This document shows, in pieces, positions 16,882 through 26,113 of a DNA stretch of 64,000 bases. This stretch comes from Streptomyces sp. NBC_00091 (GTDB lineage: Bacteria > Actinomycetota > Actinomycetes > Streptomycetales > Streptomycetaceae): positions 5,642,001 to 5,706,000 of the forward strand of contig NZ_JAPEMA010000001.1 in assembly GCF_026343185.1 (NCBI RefSeq). Reading direction: 5' to 3'. The notes under the pieces are model-generated. The model was given only the letters and a program-made list of their open reading frames with translations, had not been told where the DNA came from and ran no database searches. The translations under genes and the position numbers were made by a program. Numbering within the stretch: the first letter of the stretch is position 1; the number at the start of each line of letters is the position of its first letter.

Positions 16882-18201
16882 GTGGCACGCGTACAGCAGC
16901 ACGGGCGGGGCCGTTTACGGAGCGCGGCGGCCGTCGCCGTCGGCCTGGCCATCCTGGCCGGAACGGCCCCGGCGCAGGCCGCGGCGGACCCGCAGGCCGG
17001 CGGCGGCATCGACGGCAGGGCCCTCGCCCAGCGGCTCGACGCCGTGCGCGCGGCCGGCATGTACGGGGCGTACGGCTCGGTCCGCGACGGCCACGCCCGG
17101 TGGAACGGGGCCACCGGCCTCGCCGACACCGCCACCGGCCGGCCCACCACCCCCGGCATGCGGCACCGGGTCGGCAGCGTCACCAAGACCTTCACCGCCG
17201 TCGCCGTGCTCCGGCAGAACGCCGAGGGGCGCATCGGACTCGACCGGCCCGTCGCCGACTACGTACCCGAGCTCGTCCCGGGGGAGCGCGGCACGAAGGT
17301 CACCGTACGGATGCTGCTCAACCACACCAGCGGCATCGCGGACTACATAGCCGAGGCCTTCCCCTCCCTGAAGGCGGGCTCCACGCGGAGCCTGGACGAC
17401 TTCCGCCACCGCACCGTCGCCCCGCGGCAGCTCATCGGGCTCGGCACGGCCGAGCCCCAGCTGTTCGAACCGGGCGGCGGCTGGTCGTACTCGAACACCA
17501 ACTACCTGCTGCTGGGCGAGGTGCTGCGCAAGGTCACCGGACGGGATCCGGAGGAGGTCATCACCCGGGACGTGATCCGCAGGGCCGGGCTGCGCGACAC
17601 CTACTTCCCCGGCACCGACCCGCGGATCAAGGGCCCGCACGCCCGGATGTACGAGTCCTTCTTCGGGCTGATCGACCCGCCGCGCGACTACAGCGACTAC
17701 GACATGACCTTCGCCGGCACGGCCGGGGCGCTGGTCTCCACCACCGCCGACCTCACCACCTTCTTCCGCGCCCTGTTCCAAGGCGGGCTGCTGCCGGCCG
17801 AGCAGCTGCGCCAGATGCGCACGACGGTCCCGGCCGAGGACGACGGCACCGGCCACCCCACCCGCTGGGGCCTGGGGCTCCTCGTCACGGACACCCCCTG
17901 CGGGCCGGTCTGGGGCCACGGCGGGACCGTCTTCGGCGCGGGCACGATGGCGCTGACCAGCGACGACGGCCAAAGGCAGTACGCGGTGGGCTTCAACCTC
18001 CAGAAGTACCAGCGCATGGACGCCGACGGCCGGCCCCTCCCGCACCCCGTCGACACGGCCCTCGGCGAACTCCAGGCCCAGGCCCTGTGCCCGACCGCCG
18101 GTGGGGCCCGTATCACCGCTCCCGTGCCGGTAGCGGAACCGCAGGAAGCCCTCCTCCTCAAGGAGGTCCGGCGGGCGGCATCGGCCCAGCGGCCGGACTA
18201 G
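16882..18201 (+). CDS. Secreted beta-lactamase-family serine hydrolase (D-Ala-D-Ala carboxypeptidase-like)
   Basis: The 439-residue protein starts at a GTG with GGGAG 7 bases upstream and has a Sec signal (VAVGLAILAGTAPAQAAA). It has the class C beta-lactamase / DD-peptidase fold: nucleophile motif SVTK in RVGSVTKTFTAVAVL (about residue 100), YSNTNYLLLGEVL as the Y-x-N motif and WGHGGTVFG as the KTG-equivalent HxG motif. The predicted role is extracellular peptidoglycan peptide cleavage or ester hydrolysis. Its last 44 bases overlap the 3' end of the convergent SpoIIE gene. Confidence 0.92.
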   Translation: MARVQQHGRGRLRSAAAVAVGLAILAGTAPAQAAADPQAGGGIDGRALAQRLDAVRAAGMYGAYGSVRDGHARWNGATGLADTATGRPTTPGMRHRVGSVTKTFTAVAVLRQNAEGRIGLDRPVADYVPELVPGERGTKVTVRMLLNHTSGIADYIAEAFPSLKAGSTRSLDDFRHRTVAPRQLIGLGTAEPQLFEPGGGWSYSNTNYLLLGEVLRKVTGRDPEEVITRDVIRRAGLRDTYFPGTDPRIKGPHARMYESFFGLIDPPRDYSDYDMTFAGTAGALVSTTADLTTFFRALFQGGLLPAEQLRQMRTTVPAEDDGTGHPTRWGLGLLVTDTPCGPVWGHGGTVFGAGTMALTSDDGQRQYAVGFNLQKYQRMDADGRPLPHPVDTALGELQAQALCPTAGGARITAPVPVAEPQEALLLKEVRRAASAQRPD

Positions 18202-20383
18202 TCTCGCGGGCCTCGCGGGACGCCAGCAGCAGGGCGATGTCGTCCGGCCGGTCGGCGGTGCGGCCCGCCTCGGCGATCAGGCGGTCGGCCGTCTCCGTCA
18301 GCGGGGACGGCCCGGCCGCGGCCAGCGCCGCGCGCAGCCGCTCCACGCCCTCGTCGATGTCCGTGCCCGGCGTCTCCACCAGCCCGTCGGTGTACAGGGC
18401 GAGCACCGCGCCGGGCGCCAGCAGCAGCTCCGTCACCGGGTACTGGGCCCCGGGGTCGATGCCCAGCACCACCCCGCCGGCCAGGTCGAGCACCTCGGTC
18501 CGCCCGTCGGCGTGCCGCAGCAGCGGCTGCGGATGCCCCGCGCGGGCGGCCAGGGCCCGGCCCGTCCCCGGGTCCAGCAGGACGTAGCAGCAGCTGGCGA
18601 ACTGGCCCGGGTCCAGGTCGATCAGCAGCTGGTTCGTCCCCCGCACCACCTGGTCCGGGGCGTTGCCGCTGAGCGCGAAGGCCCGTACCGCGCTGCGCAG
18701 TTGGCCCATGGTCGCGGCGGCCGCCACCCCGTGGCCCTGGACGTCCCCGATGACCAGCGCCAGCGGGCCCGCGCCCGTCTCGATGACGTCGTACCAGTCG
18801 CCGCCGACGTCCATCCCGACCGTCCCGGGCAGGTACCGGCCCACGGTGGCCACCTGCTCCAGCACCGGCAGCCGGTGCGGCAGCAGCGCCGCCTGGAGCC
18901 CCCGGGCCAGCGCCGCCTCGCTGTCGTAGCGCCGCGCCCGCTCCAGGGCCTGCGCGATCAGGCCGGCCAGCGCCGTGAGGACCGTACGCTCCTCCGGGCT
19001 GAAGCCGCGCGGCCGGTCGAAGCCGAGGATGCAGGAGCCCACCGGGCGGCCGGAGGCGATCAGCGGCAGGAAGGCGCGGGCCCCGACGTCGGCGTCCAGC
19101 GGGATCCCCGGATAGGCCGCCGCCAGGTGCTGCATCGACTCGAAGAACATCGGCCGGCCCGAGGTCAGGGTCTCCACGCCCGGCAACCGCACGTCCAGCG
19201 AGACCCCGTCGAAGCGGTCCAGGAACCCCCGGGGGAAACCGGTCTCCCAGGCGAGGTACAGATGCCGCTCGTCGAGCAGGTAGATGGCCAGCTGGCGGCC
19301 GCCGAACGCGGGCAGCAGCTCCTCGGTGACCACGACCGACACCTGGCGCGCGGTGACCGCCTCGGTCAGCGCGATGGCCAGGGCCACCGGCCGGTACAGG
19401 GCGGCGGCCCGGTCCGCCGGCGAACCGAGGCCGGCGCCCGGCCGGGCCACCGACCCGGGCGCGTAGAGGGGCGTCTCGACGGCCTCGAGGGTCACCGTCA
19501 CCCCCGAGCGCCCCGGATACAGCCCCACCGCCAGCCACTGCGGGTCTGGACGCGCGTCCCGCAGGGCCTTGAAGTGCACGGGCTCGGCGGACAGGAACAC
19601 GCCCCGGAAGTGGTCCTCGTAGGCGGGGCCGCCGAGCCAGGGCAGCGCCTCCCAGAGCACGCTCCCGTACAACCGGGACGCGGTGAGCCCGAGCAGCTTC
19701 TCGGCGGCGGTGTTGACGAAGCCGATCCCGCCCTGCCGGTCCAGGGACAGCACCGCCTGCCCGAGCCGGTCCACGGCCTCCCGGGCCTCCCGGGCCTCGC
19801 CGGCCTCCCGGGCCTCCCCGGCCTTCCCGGCCTTCCCGGCGGCGGGGGAGGGCGCGGGTACGCACAGCGGGTCCGCGTCCCAGAGCACCGGGTCCCCGGC
19901 GGCGCTCAGCGCGGCCAGCTCCCGCGCCAGCCCGGCCGCCGCCTCCCGCAGCCGCTCCCGGTCGCCGGCCCCGATCGTGTCCCCGGCCTCCGCCGGGCGC
20001 AGCACCATGAGCACCCCGAACCGCTCGCCCCCGGCGACGACCGGCTCGTAGAAGGAACCGAACGGGAACGGCAGCCCGGCCATGATCTGCGGGAAGCGCC
20101 GCATCGCGGCCTCCCCGTCCGGCAGGTGCACGGACTGCCCGGTGCGGTACGCCTCGGCGACCGGGTACGGCCGGTTCACCTGCACCCGCCACCAGGGCCG
20201 GAACAGCGGCCCCGGCAGGCCCGTGACCACGGCCATCCGGAGCAGCCCCTGGGTGCCCGAGCGCAGGTAGACCCCGCCCGCGTGCCCGCCGACGGCCGCC
20301 ACGGCACTCACCGCCGCCCGCGCGAGCGCCTGGCCCGTGGCGACGGGGGCTGGGCCGCCGCCGCTGTCCGGTCTCGCCGTCAC
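18158..20383 (-). CDS. GAF-PAS-GAF-SpoIIE protein phosphatase
   Basis: The 741-residue protein has a first GAF-like region (about 10-190), a PAS domain (about 235-345, DRLGQAVLSLDRQGGIGFVN), a second GAF (about 375-505, AFLPLIASGRPVGSCILGF) and a C-terminal PP2C/SpoIIE domain (about 510-730) with DVGGDWYD from D525 and GDVQGHG about 20 residues later. Unlike the phosphatase at 597 it has no HATPase domain. The linker before the PAS is a run of Ala/Glu/Arg/Gly triplets from a 9-bp-type DNA repeat (19773-19845). I chose the GTG at 20383, four bases after the MFS stop, implying coupled translation. It probably dephosphorylates an anti-anti-sigma factor, not encoded nearby. Confidence 0.9.
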   Translation of the reverse strand: MTARPDSGGGPAPVATGQALARAAVSAVAAVGGHAGGVYLRSGTQGLLRMAVVTGLPGPLFRPWWRVQVNRPYPVAEAYRTGQSVHLPDGEAAMRRFPQIMAGLPFPFGSFYEPVVAGGERFGVLMVLRPAEAGDTIGAGDRERLREAAAGLARELAALSAAGDPVLWDADPLCVPAPSPAAGKAGKAGEAREAGEAREAREAVDRLGQAVLSLDRQGGIGFVNTAAEKLLGLTASRLYGSVLWEALPWLGGPAYEDHFRGVFLSAEPVHFKALRDARPDPQWLAVGLYPGRSGVTVTLEAVETPLYAPGSVARPGAGLGSPADRAAALYRPVALAIALTEAVTARQVSVVVTEELLPAFGGRQLAIYLLDERHLYLAWETGFPRGFLDRFDGVSLDVRLPGVETLTSGRPMFFESMQHLAAAYPGIPLDADVGARAFLPLIASGRPVGSCILGFDRPRGFSPEERTVLTALAGLIAQALERARRYDSEAALARGLQAALLPHRLPVLEQVATVGRYLPGTVGMDVGGDWYDVIETGAGPLALVIGDVQGHGVAAAATMGQLRSAVRAFALSGNAPDQVVRGTNQLLIDLDPGQFASCCYVLLDPGTGRALAARAGHPQPLLRHADGRTEVLDLAGGVVLGIDPGAQYPVTELLLAPGAVLALYTDGLVETPGTDIDEGVERLRAALAAAGPSPLTETADRLIAEAGRTADRPDDIALLLASREARETSPAAGPMPPAGPP

Positions 20384-20387
20384 ACAG

Positions 20388-21875
20388 TCAGCATGCGCCC
20401 TCGCCCCCGGCGGCTGCACTCCGGCGCCCCGCACGCTTCCCGGTCGTGCCCCGGTACCCCCGGACCACCACCGCCGAGGCGACGAGCAGTACGGCCGCCA
20501 CCGAGCGCAGCGCCACCCCCATGGCGTCGGTGAAGGCACCCGCCTGCGCGGGATCCGCCGGGTTTCCGTGGAAGCGGGAGGCCAGCACGGTGCCGACCAC
20601 CGCCACCCCCAGGGCCGCGCCGATCTCCCGGGCGGCGGTGTTCAGCCCGGAACCCAGCCCCGCCTGGTGCGGCGGCAGCTCCGAGACCACCGTCAGGGTC
20701 AGCGAGGGCGCGCACAGCCCGGTCCCCGCGGACAGCACCAGCAGGTACACCGCGTACAGGGCGTAGGGGGTGCCCGCGTCGACGGTGGACACCAGCAGCA
20801 GACCGGCCCCGATCAGGAGCAGCCCGGCCCCCACCGGCAACCGGGGCCCGGTCCGCTCCTGGAGCCGCGCGCCCAGCCTGGGCACCACCGCCATGCCGAT
20901 GGTGAGCGGGACGATCGCGAGGCCGGTCAGGGCGGGGGAGAAGCCCTTGGCGTACTGGAGGTACTGGGCGTTGACGAAGAACAGGGCGAACAGCCCGAAG
21001 AAGGCGGCCCCGATGCCGAGCGCCCCCGCGCGCAGCCTGCCGGAGGCGAAGATCCGCGGGTCCAGGAGGGGGCGGGCGGTACGCAGCGCATGGCCGGCGA
21101 AGGCGGCCAGCAGCACGGCCCCGGCCCCGAAGGAGCCCAGGACGCGGGCCGAGGACCAGCCGTGCGCGGGCCCCTCGATGATCCCGTGGACCACCGCGAA
21201 CAGCGCCCCCGCCAGCACCAGGGCCCCGACCGGGTCGACGGCCGCGTCCGCGCGGGAAGGCGTACGCGGCACCGTGCGGGCCACCGCGAGGGCGAGCAGC
21301 GCGCCCAGCGGGACCACCGCCCAGAACAGGGCGCGCCAGGTCAGGAACTCCCCGGCCAGGCCACCGCCCACGTTGCCCGCCAGGCCCCCGAGGCCGGCGG
21401 CCAGCGTCCAGGTGGCGAGCGCCTGGCCGCGCCGCTCGGGCGGGCTCAGGTGGACCAGCACGGACATGGTGGCGGGCATGATCAGCGCCGCCCCGGCCCC
21501 GCACAGCCCGCGTCCGGCGATCAGCGTGGCCGGGTCCCGGGCGAGCGCGCTGAGCGCCCCGCCCGCGGCGAACAGCCCGAGCCCGGCCAGTAGGGCCCCC
21601 TTGCGGCCGTACCGGTCGCCGAGGGCTCCGGCGGGGATCAGCAGCGCGGCGAAGACGATCACGTACGCGTCGACCGCCCACAGCAGCTGCCCCGGGCTCG
21701 GGCGCAGGGTGGAGGCGGCGAGCTGCGGGATCAGCAGGTTGACGGCGGCGACCATCCCCTGGGCGACGAGCACGCAGGCGCACAGGACGAGCAGGGCGGG
21801 GCGGGAAAGACCGGGTGCGGGTGCGGGGGCGTCGTCCGCTCGCGCGGCGGCCGGTGTGCGGGCATGGCGGAGCAC
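20388..21875 (-). CDS. MFS drug-resistance transporter (DHA2/EmrB-QacA type)
   Basis: The 495-residue protein has about 14 hydrophobic segments. The loop 2-3 signature GALGDRYGRKGALLAGLGLF and the motif C region GAGAALIMPATMSVLVHLSP identify a proton-coupled multidrug exporter of the 14-helix family. The GTG at 21875 has a perfect AGGAGG. It is read with the SpoIIE gene downstream and diverges from the LysR gene at 21998, the likely regulator. Substrate is unknown. Confidence 0.93.
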   Translation of the reverse strand: MLRHARTPAAARADDAPAPAPGLSRPALLVLCACVLVAQGMVAAVNLLIPQLAASTLRPSPGQLLWAVDAYVIVFAALLIPAGALGDRYGRKGALLAGLGLFAAGGALSALARDPATLIAGRGLCGAGAALIMPATMSVLVHLSPPERRGQALATWTLAAGLGGLAGNVGGGLAGEFLTWRALFWAVVPLGALLALAVARTVPRTPSRADAAVDPVGALVLAGALFAVVHGIIEGPAHGWSSARVLGSFGAGAVLLAAFAGHALRTARPLLDPRIFASGRLRAGALGIGAAFFGLFALFFVNAQYLQYAKGFSPALTGLAIVPLTIGMAVVPRLGARLQERTGPRLPVGAGLLLIGAGLLLVSTVDAGTPYALYAVYLLVLSAGTGLCAPSLTLTVVSELPPHQAGLGSGLNTAAREIGAALGVAVVGTVLASRFHGNPADPAQAGAFTDAMGVALRSVAAVLLVASAVVVRGYRGTTGKRAGRRSAAAGGEGAC

Positions 21876-21997
21876 GGCTCCTCCTGGGAGTCGGTGGGCG
21901 GTGGAGGGGGTGCGGAAGGCCGGTCGGGCTCAATCACCCCGCAATCACCGTAGAGTTGGCGTGACCTGCTTTCCAGTGCAAGTTCTGCAAGGGATGA

Positions 21998-22906
21998 ATG
22001 CGTGTGACGCAATCCGGATCCGGGCTGGACCTGAACCTGCTCGTCGCCCTCGACGTCCTCCTGGAGGAGTCGAGCGTGTCCGGGGCCGCCGCCCGCCTGC
22101 ACCTCTCCGAGCCCGCCATGAGCCGCACCCTGGGCCGGATCCGCAAGGCCCTCGGCGACCCCGTGCTGGTCCGGGCCGGGCGGACGATGGTCCCCACCCC
22201 GCACGCGCTGTCCGTCCAGGGCGAGGTCCGGGCCGTGGTGGAACGGGCCCGCGCCCTGTTCCTCACCGGCGGCCAGGTCGACCTGGAGACCCTGACCCGC
22301 ACCTTCACCGTCCTGGCCCACGACTCCTTCGCCGCCACCTTCGGGGCCGCCCTCTTCCGCCGGATGGCCCGCGAGGCTCCCGGGGTGCGGCTGCGGTTCC
22401 TGTCCGAGAGCCACGTCGACGTGCCGGCGCTGCGCGAAGGGGTCGCGGATCTGGAACTCGGCGTCATCGACAGCCGTTCACCCGAGGTACGGACCGAGCA
22501 CCTCTTCGACGACCGGATGCTGGGCGTCGTACGGTCCGGGCATCCGCTGCTCCGCGGCCGGATCACCGCCCGCCGGTTCGCCGCCGGGGAGCACCTGACC
22601 GTCTCCCGGCGCGGCCGGCTGGAGGGGCCGGTCGACGCCGCCCTCGCGGAACGGGGCCTGTCCCGGCGCGTGGTGGGCAGCACCGGCTCTTCCCCCGCCT
22701 CCCTGTTCGTGCTGCGCGAGACCGACCTGATCGGCCTGATCGCCTCCCGGACCGTCGCCCAGGCCGACGCCCTGGGCCTGGTCACCTTCGAAGTCCCCCT
22801 CGAGCTGCCACCGCTGCCCATTGGGATCGCCTGGCACCCCCGCCACGACGCCGACCCGGCGCACCTCTGGCTGCGCGCCTGCTCCCGCGAGCTGCTGCCC
22901 GCCTGA
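21998..22906 (+). CDS. LysR family transcriptional regulator
   Basis: The 302-residue protein has an N-terminal winged helix (LDLNLLVALDVLLEESSVSG, then AARLHLSEPAMSRTLGRIRKA) and a periplasmic-binding-type effector domain from about residue 95. Its start is ATG 21998 or GTG 22004; AAGGG is better spaced for the GTG. It diverges from the MFS exporter over 122 bases. The upstream sequence tgcaagttctgca (about 21978-21990) is a small dyad that could be a LysR site. Confidence 0.92.
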   Translation: MRVTQSGSGLDLNLLVALDVLLEESSVSGAAARLHLSEPAMSRTLGRIRKALGDPVLVRAGRTMVPTPHALSVQGEVRAVVERARALFLTGGQVDLETLTRTFTVLAHDSFAATFGAALFRRMAREAPGVRLRFLSESHVDVPALREGVADLELGVIDSRSPEVRTEHLFDDRMLGVVRSGHPLLRGRITARRFAAGEHLTVSRRGRLEGPVDAALAERGLSRRVVGSTGSSPASLFVLRETDLIGLIASRTVAQADALGLVTFEVPLELPPLPIGIAWHPRHDADPAHLWLRACSRELLPA

Positions 22907-23005
22907 CGCGCGGTCCGGGGCGCGATGCGCCGAACGCCTCCCCCGAAGGGGGGACACGGCGGCGCGCACGCCGTCACCCGCGCCTCCGCCGGGGAAGCAT
23001 CCGGC

Positions 23006-23719
23006 ATGCAACAGCTGTACGACACGCACCCGGCTCCCCGCGCGGCCTTCACGGCGGCCGACGCCTTCACGCTCCGCACCGCGCTCGACGCCCTCGGCGG
23101 GGTCCGCGACCTCGACACCCTCGACGTGGCCTGCGGACACGGCGGCACCGCCGCACTGCTGGCGAGCGGCGGGGCACGGCGGACCGTCGGCGTCGACAGC
23201 TGCCCGGACCGGGTCCGCCGGGCCCGCGCGTCCGCGCCGGCCTCAGCCCCCGTCGAGTACGTGCTCGCGGACGCCGCCGACATGCCGCAGCTCGGCCCCT
23301 TCGACCTGGCCACCGCCGTCTACCTGTTCAGCCACGCCCCCGACCGCGCCGCCCTGCACGCCATGTTCCGCGGCATCCGCGCCAACCTGCGCCCCGGCGG
23401 GCGGCTGCTGTCGCTCGTACGCAACCCCGGCGGCTACCCGCGCGTGGACTGGTCCCCGTACGGGATGCGCATCCTCGACCGGCTGCCGGACGGAGACGCG
23501 CCGCTGCTGAAGGCCCAGTTCCTCACCGAACCCCCGCTGCACTTCGAGTACCGCGAATGGGCGCACGCCGACTTCGCCGAAGCCGCCGTCGACGCGGGCT
23601 TCAGCACCGTCGGCTGGCAGCCCGCCCGCACCCCGCCCGCCGACGCCTCGCGCGACGAGGCGTACTGGACGGCGTACCGCGCCTGGCCGGTCAGCTCGCT
23701 CATGACGTGCACCGCCTAA
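23006..23719 (+). CDS. Class I SAM-dependent methyltransferase
   Basis: The 237-residue protein has a Rossmann methyltransferase core: motif I LDVACGHGGTAALLA (about 33-47), acidic loop VGVDSCPDRVRRA, then DLATAVYLFSHAPD and LRPGGRLLSLVRNPG. The overall shape resembles small-molecule methyltransferases. I chose the internal ATG at 23006, after a GGGGA site about 10 bases upstream, because the upstream extension does not look coding. Its stop overlaps that of the convergent esterase by three bases. Substrate is unknown. Confidence 0.85.
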   Translation: MQQLYDTHPAPRAAFTAADAFTLRTALDALGGVRDLDTLDVACGHGGTAALLASGGARRTVGVDSCPDRVRRARASAPASAPVEYVLADAADMPQLGPFDLATAVYLFSHAPDRAALHAMFRGIRANLRPGGRLLSLVRNPGGYPRVDWSPYGMRILDRLPDGDAPLLKAQFLTEPPLHFEYREWAHADFAEAAVDAGFSTVGWQPARTPPADASRDEAYWTAYRAWPVSSLMTCTA

Positions 23720-24627
23720 GAACGGTCGGCGGTCTCACCGATCAGCTCGACGATCCGGTCCCGGGCCGCCCGCCCCTCCGGGACCGGCAGCAGCGGGTAC
23801 GCGTGCGGCAGGCCCACCTCCTCGTGCCACTCCACCTCCGTCCCGGCGGCGCCGGCCAGGCGCAGCAGCTCCCGGCTGTCGGTGCTCAGCACGTCCCGGG
23901 TACCGGTGAACACCGTCAGCGGCGCCAGCCCCTCGAAGGACCCGTGCAGCGGGCTCACCCGGGGATCGTCCGCCGCGAGGGTCCCCGCGTACAGCCGGCC
24001 CGCCTCGGCCAGCCCCGGCCGGGCCAGCACCGGGTCGGCCGGCTCGATCGCCGCCTGGCCCGGGTGGCTCATGCTCAGGTCGAGCCAGGGCGAGATCAGG
24101 ATTATCCGGGACGGCTGCGCGCCGGTGCGCTCCCGCAGCCGCTGCGCGGCGGCCAGCGCCAGCCCGGCTCCCGCGGAGTCGCCGATCAGTACCGTCCCGC
24201 CCGCGCCGCCGCTCTCGATCAGGCCGCTGAGCAGGTCGGTCGCCACGGGGACGGTCCGGTCGGCCGTCCCGCGCGGGGCGAGCACGTACGCCGGGACGAC
24301 GACCCGGGCCCGCGCCCGGGTGACCAGCGTCCGGATCAGCGACCAGTGCGGCCGGACCAGCTCGTTGATGTACGCGCCACCGTGTACGTACAGCACCCGT
24401 GCCACGGGCTCCTGCCCGCGCGGCGAGGCGTCGTACACCGGCCAGGCGCCGACGAAGGTCCGCGACAGTTCGGCGACCCGCCCCAGCGAGCGCGGCGGCA
24501 GGTGCGATGCGGGCCTGCGGGCCGACTCCGCCACCCGGGCCCGTACCGCCTCGGCGGTCGCGAACCGTCTTCGCCGCCCGGTCGCGACCAGTGCGGCCGA
24601 AAGCGCCCTGCTGCGCAGACTCGGCAC
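23716..24627 (-). CDS. Alpha/beta hydrolase, hormone-sensitive-lipase-type esterase
   Basis: The 303-residue protein shows the HGGAY oxyanion motif (in [13 protein letters not shown]), the nucleophile elbow GDSAGAG and downstream [12 protein letters not shown] and [10 protein letters not shown] for the catalytic Asp and His. These mark the HSL/carboxylesterase family acting on short-chain esters. The GTG at 24627 has GGGGAGG 9 bases upstream, which rules out the longer frame. No signal peptide is evident, so it is probably cytosolic. Confidence 0.9.
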   Translation of the reverse strand: MPSLRSRALSAALVATGRRRRFATAEAVRARVAESARRPASHLPPRSLGRVAELSRTFVGAWPVYDASPRGQEPVARVLYVHGGAYINELVRPHWSLIRTLVTRARARVVVPAYVLAPRGTADRTVPVATDLLSGLIESGGAGGTVLIGDSAGAGLALAAAQRLRERTGAQPSRIILISPWLDLSMSHPGQAAIEPADPVLARPGLAEAGRLYAGTLAADDPRVSPLHGSFEGLAPLTVFTGTRDVLSTDSRELLRLAGAAGTEVEWHEEVGLPHAYPLLPVPEGRAARDRIVELIGETADRS

Positions 24628-24854
24628 GCCCCTCACCTCCCCTTTTCCCCGGTGCGGGATCGTACCTGCGGATCCTGCTCCCGGCCCCTTCCCCGTCAAG
24701 GGAGGAGCATAGGCGTGAAGCTGCGCTGTCGACCCGCTTAAGAAAGTCTCGATGGACTGATCACCACGCCGATCGGCAGATTGGTGCACGTCACCCACGC
24801 CACCCGTACACCAGCGGGCTCGGCGACCCCTTTCGTATGCCTGGAGCCACCCCC

Positions 24855-25883
24855 ATGAAGGCACTCGTCAAGCACAAGGCCGAGCCCGGGCTGTGGCTCA
24901 TGGACGTCCCCGAGCCCGAGTACGGCCCCGGCGACGTGCTGATCAAGGTGCTGCGCACCGGCATCTGCGGCACGGACCTGCACATCCGCGCCTGGGACGG
25001 CTGGGCGCAGGGCGCGGTCAAGACCCCGCTCGTCCTGGGCCACGAGTTCGTCGGCGAGGTCGCGGCGGTCGGCGCGGACGTCCAGGACATCGAGACCGGC
25101 GCCCTGGTCAGCGGCGAGGGTCACCTGGTGTGCGGCAAGTGCCGCAACTGCCTGGCCGGCCGCCGCCACCTGTGCCGCTCGACGATCGGGCTGGGCGTCG
25201 GACGCGACGGGGCCTTCGCCGAGTACGTGGTGCTGCCCGCGCAGAACGTGTGGGTGCACCGCACCGCCGTGGACCTGGACGTGGCGGCCATCTTCGACCC
25301 CTTCGGCAACGCCGTGCACACCGCGCTGTCCTTCCCGCTGGTCGGCGAGGACGTGCTGATCACCGGCGCGGGCCCGATCGGCATCATGGCGGCGGCCGTG
25401 GCCAAGCACGCCGGCGCGCGCAACGTGGTCATCACCGACGTCAGCCCCGAGCGCCTGGAGATCGCCCGCAAGGCGGGCGCCACGCTCGCGGTGAACGTCG
25501 CCGAGTCCTCCATCGCCGAGGCGCAGACGCGGCTGGGGCTGCGCGAGGGCTTTGACATCGGCCTGGAGATGTCCGGCCGCGGCGAGGCGATGCGCGACAT
25601 GATCGACAACATGACGCACGGCGGCCGCATCGCGATGCTCGGCCTGCCGGCCCAGGAGTTCCCCGTGGACTGGGCGAAGGTCGTCACCTCGATGATCACC
25701 ATCAAGGGGATCTACGGCCGCGAGATGTTTGAGACCTGGTACGCGATGACCGTGCTGCTGGAGGGCGGGCTCGACCTGTCCCCGGTCATCACCGGCCGCT
25801 ACTCGCACCGCGACTTCCAGGCCGCCTTCGACGAGGCCGCCACCGCCCGCAGCGGCAAGATCATCCTGGACTGGACGGCCTAG
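24855..25883 (+). CDS. tdh: L-threonine 3-dehydrogenase
   Basis: The 342-residue zinc alcohol dehydrogenase-type enzyme oxidises L-threonine to 2-amino-3-ketobutyrate with NAD. Catalytic-zinc residues lie in TGICGTDLH and GHEFVGEV; the structural-zinc Cys cluster is [15 protein letters not shown] (about 93-107). The nucleotide motif is [15 protein letters not shown]. The C-terminal [18 protein letters not shown] is specific to Tdh. GGAG sits about 9 bases before the ATG. It is followed by kbl, giving the complete two-step route from threonine to glycine and acetyl-CoA. Confidence 0.96.
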   Translation: MKALVKHKAEPGLWLMDVPEPEYGPGDVLIKVLRTGICGTDLHIRAWDGWAQGAVKTPLVLGHEFVGEVAAVGADVQDIETGALVSGEGHLVCGKCRNCLAGRRHLCRSTIGLGVGRDGAFAEYVVLPAQNVWVHRTAVDLDVAAIFDPFGNAVHTALSFPLVGEDVLITGAGPIGIMAAAVAKHAGARNVVITDVSPERLEIARKAGATLAVNVAESSIAEAQTRLGLREGFDIGLEMSGRGEAMRDMIDNMTHGGRIAMLGLPAQEFPVDWAKVVTSMITIKGIYGREMFETWYAMTVLLEGGLDLSPVITGRYSHRDFQAAFDEAATARSGKIILDWTA

Positions 25884-25930
25884 GCCTCCGGCGGCCGCGC
25901 CGGGTTAGGCCTCCGGCGGTCGCGCCGGGC
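25881..25930. repeat. 25-bp tandem duplication starting at the tdh stop codon
   Basis: Two 25-bp units (25881-25905 and 25906-25930) differ at two positions. Each begins taggcctccggcgg, so the tdh TAG is duplicated. It resembles replication slippage just after a gene. Confidence 0.8.
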
Positions 25931-26009
25931 AAGGGCTCCCGGGCCGGGGCGGCCCGCCCGGCGGGGGCACCGGCCGGGCGTACGCCACCACAAGACCATC
26001 TCCCTCGGG

Positions 26010-26046
26010 CCGGGCCCCGCACACCCTCCCCCTCCGCGGGGCCCGG
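26010..26046 (+). terminator. Intercistronic hairpin between tdh and kbl
   Basis: Ccgggccccgc (26010-26020) pairs perfectly with gcggggcccgg (26036-26046), an 11-bp stem with a 15-base loop, 67 bases before kbl. It may be a partial terminator, RNA stabiliser or attenuator in the tdh-kbl unit. Confidence 0.6.
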
Positions 26047-26113
26047 TCCCACCCTCCCCGTCCGCCGGAGGCACCCGCCGGACGGCACACCGCACAAGGA
26101 GAATCCGAAGCCC

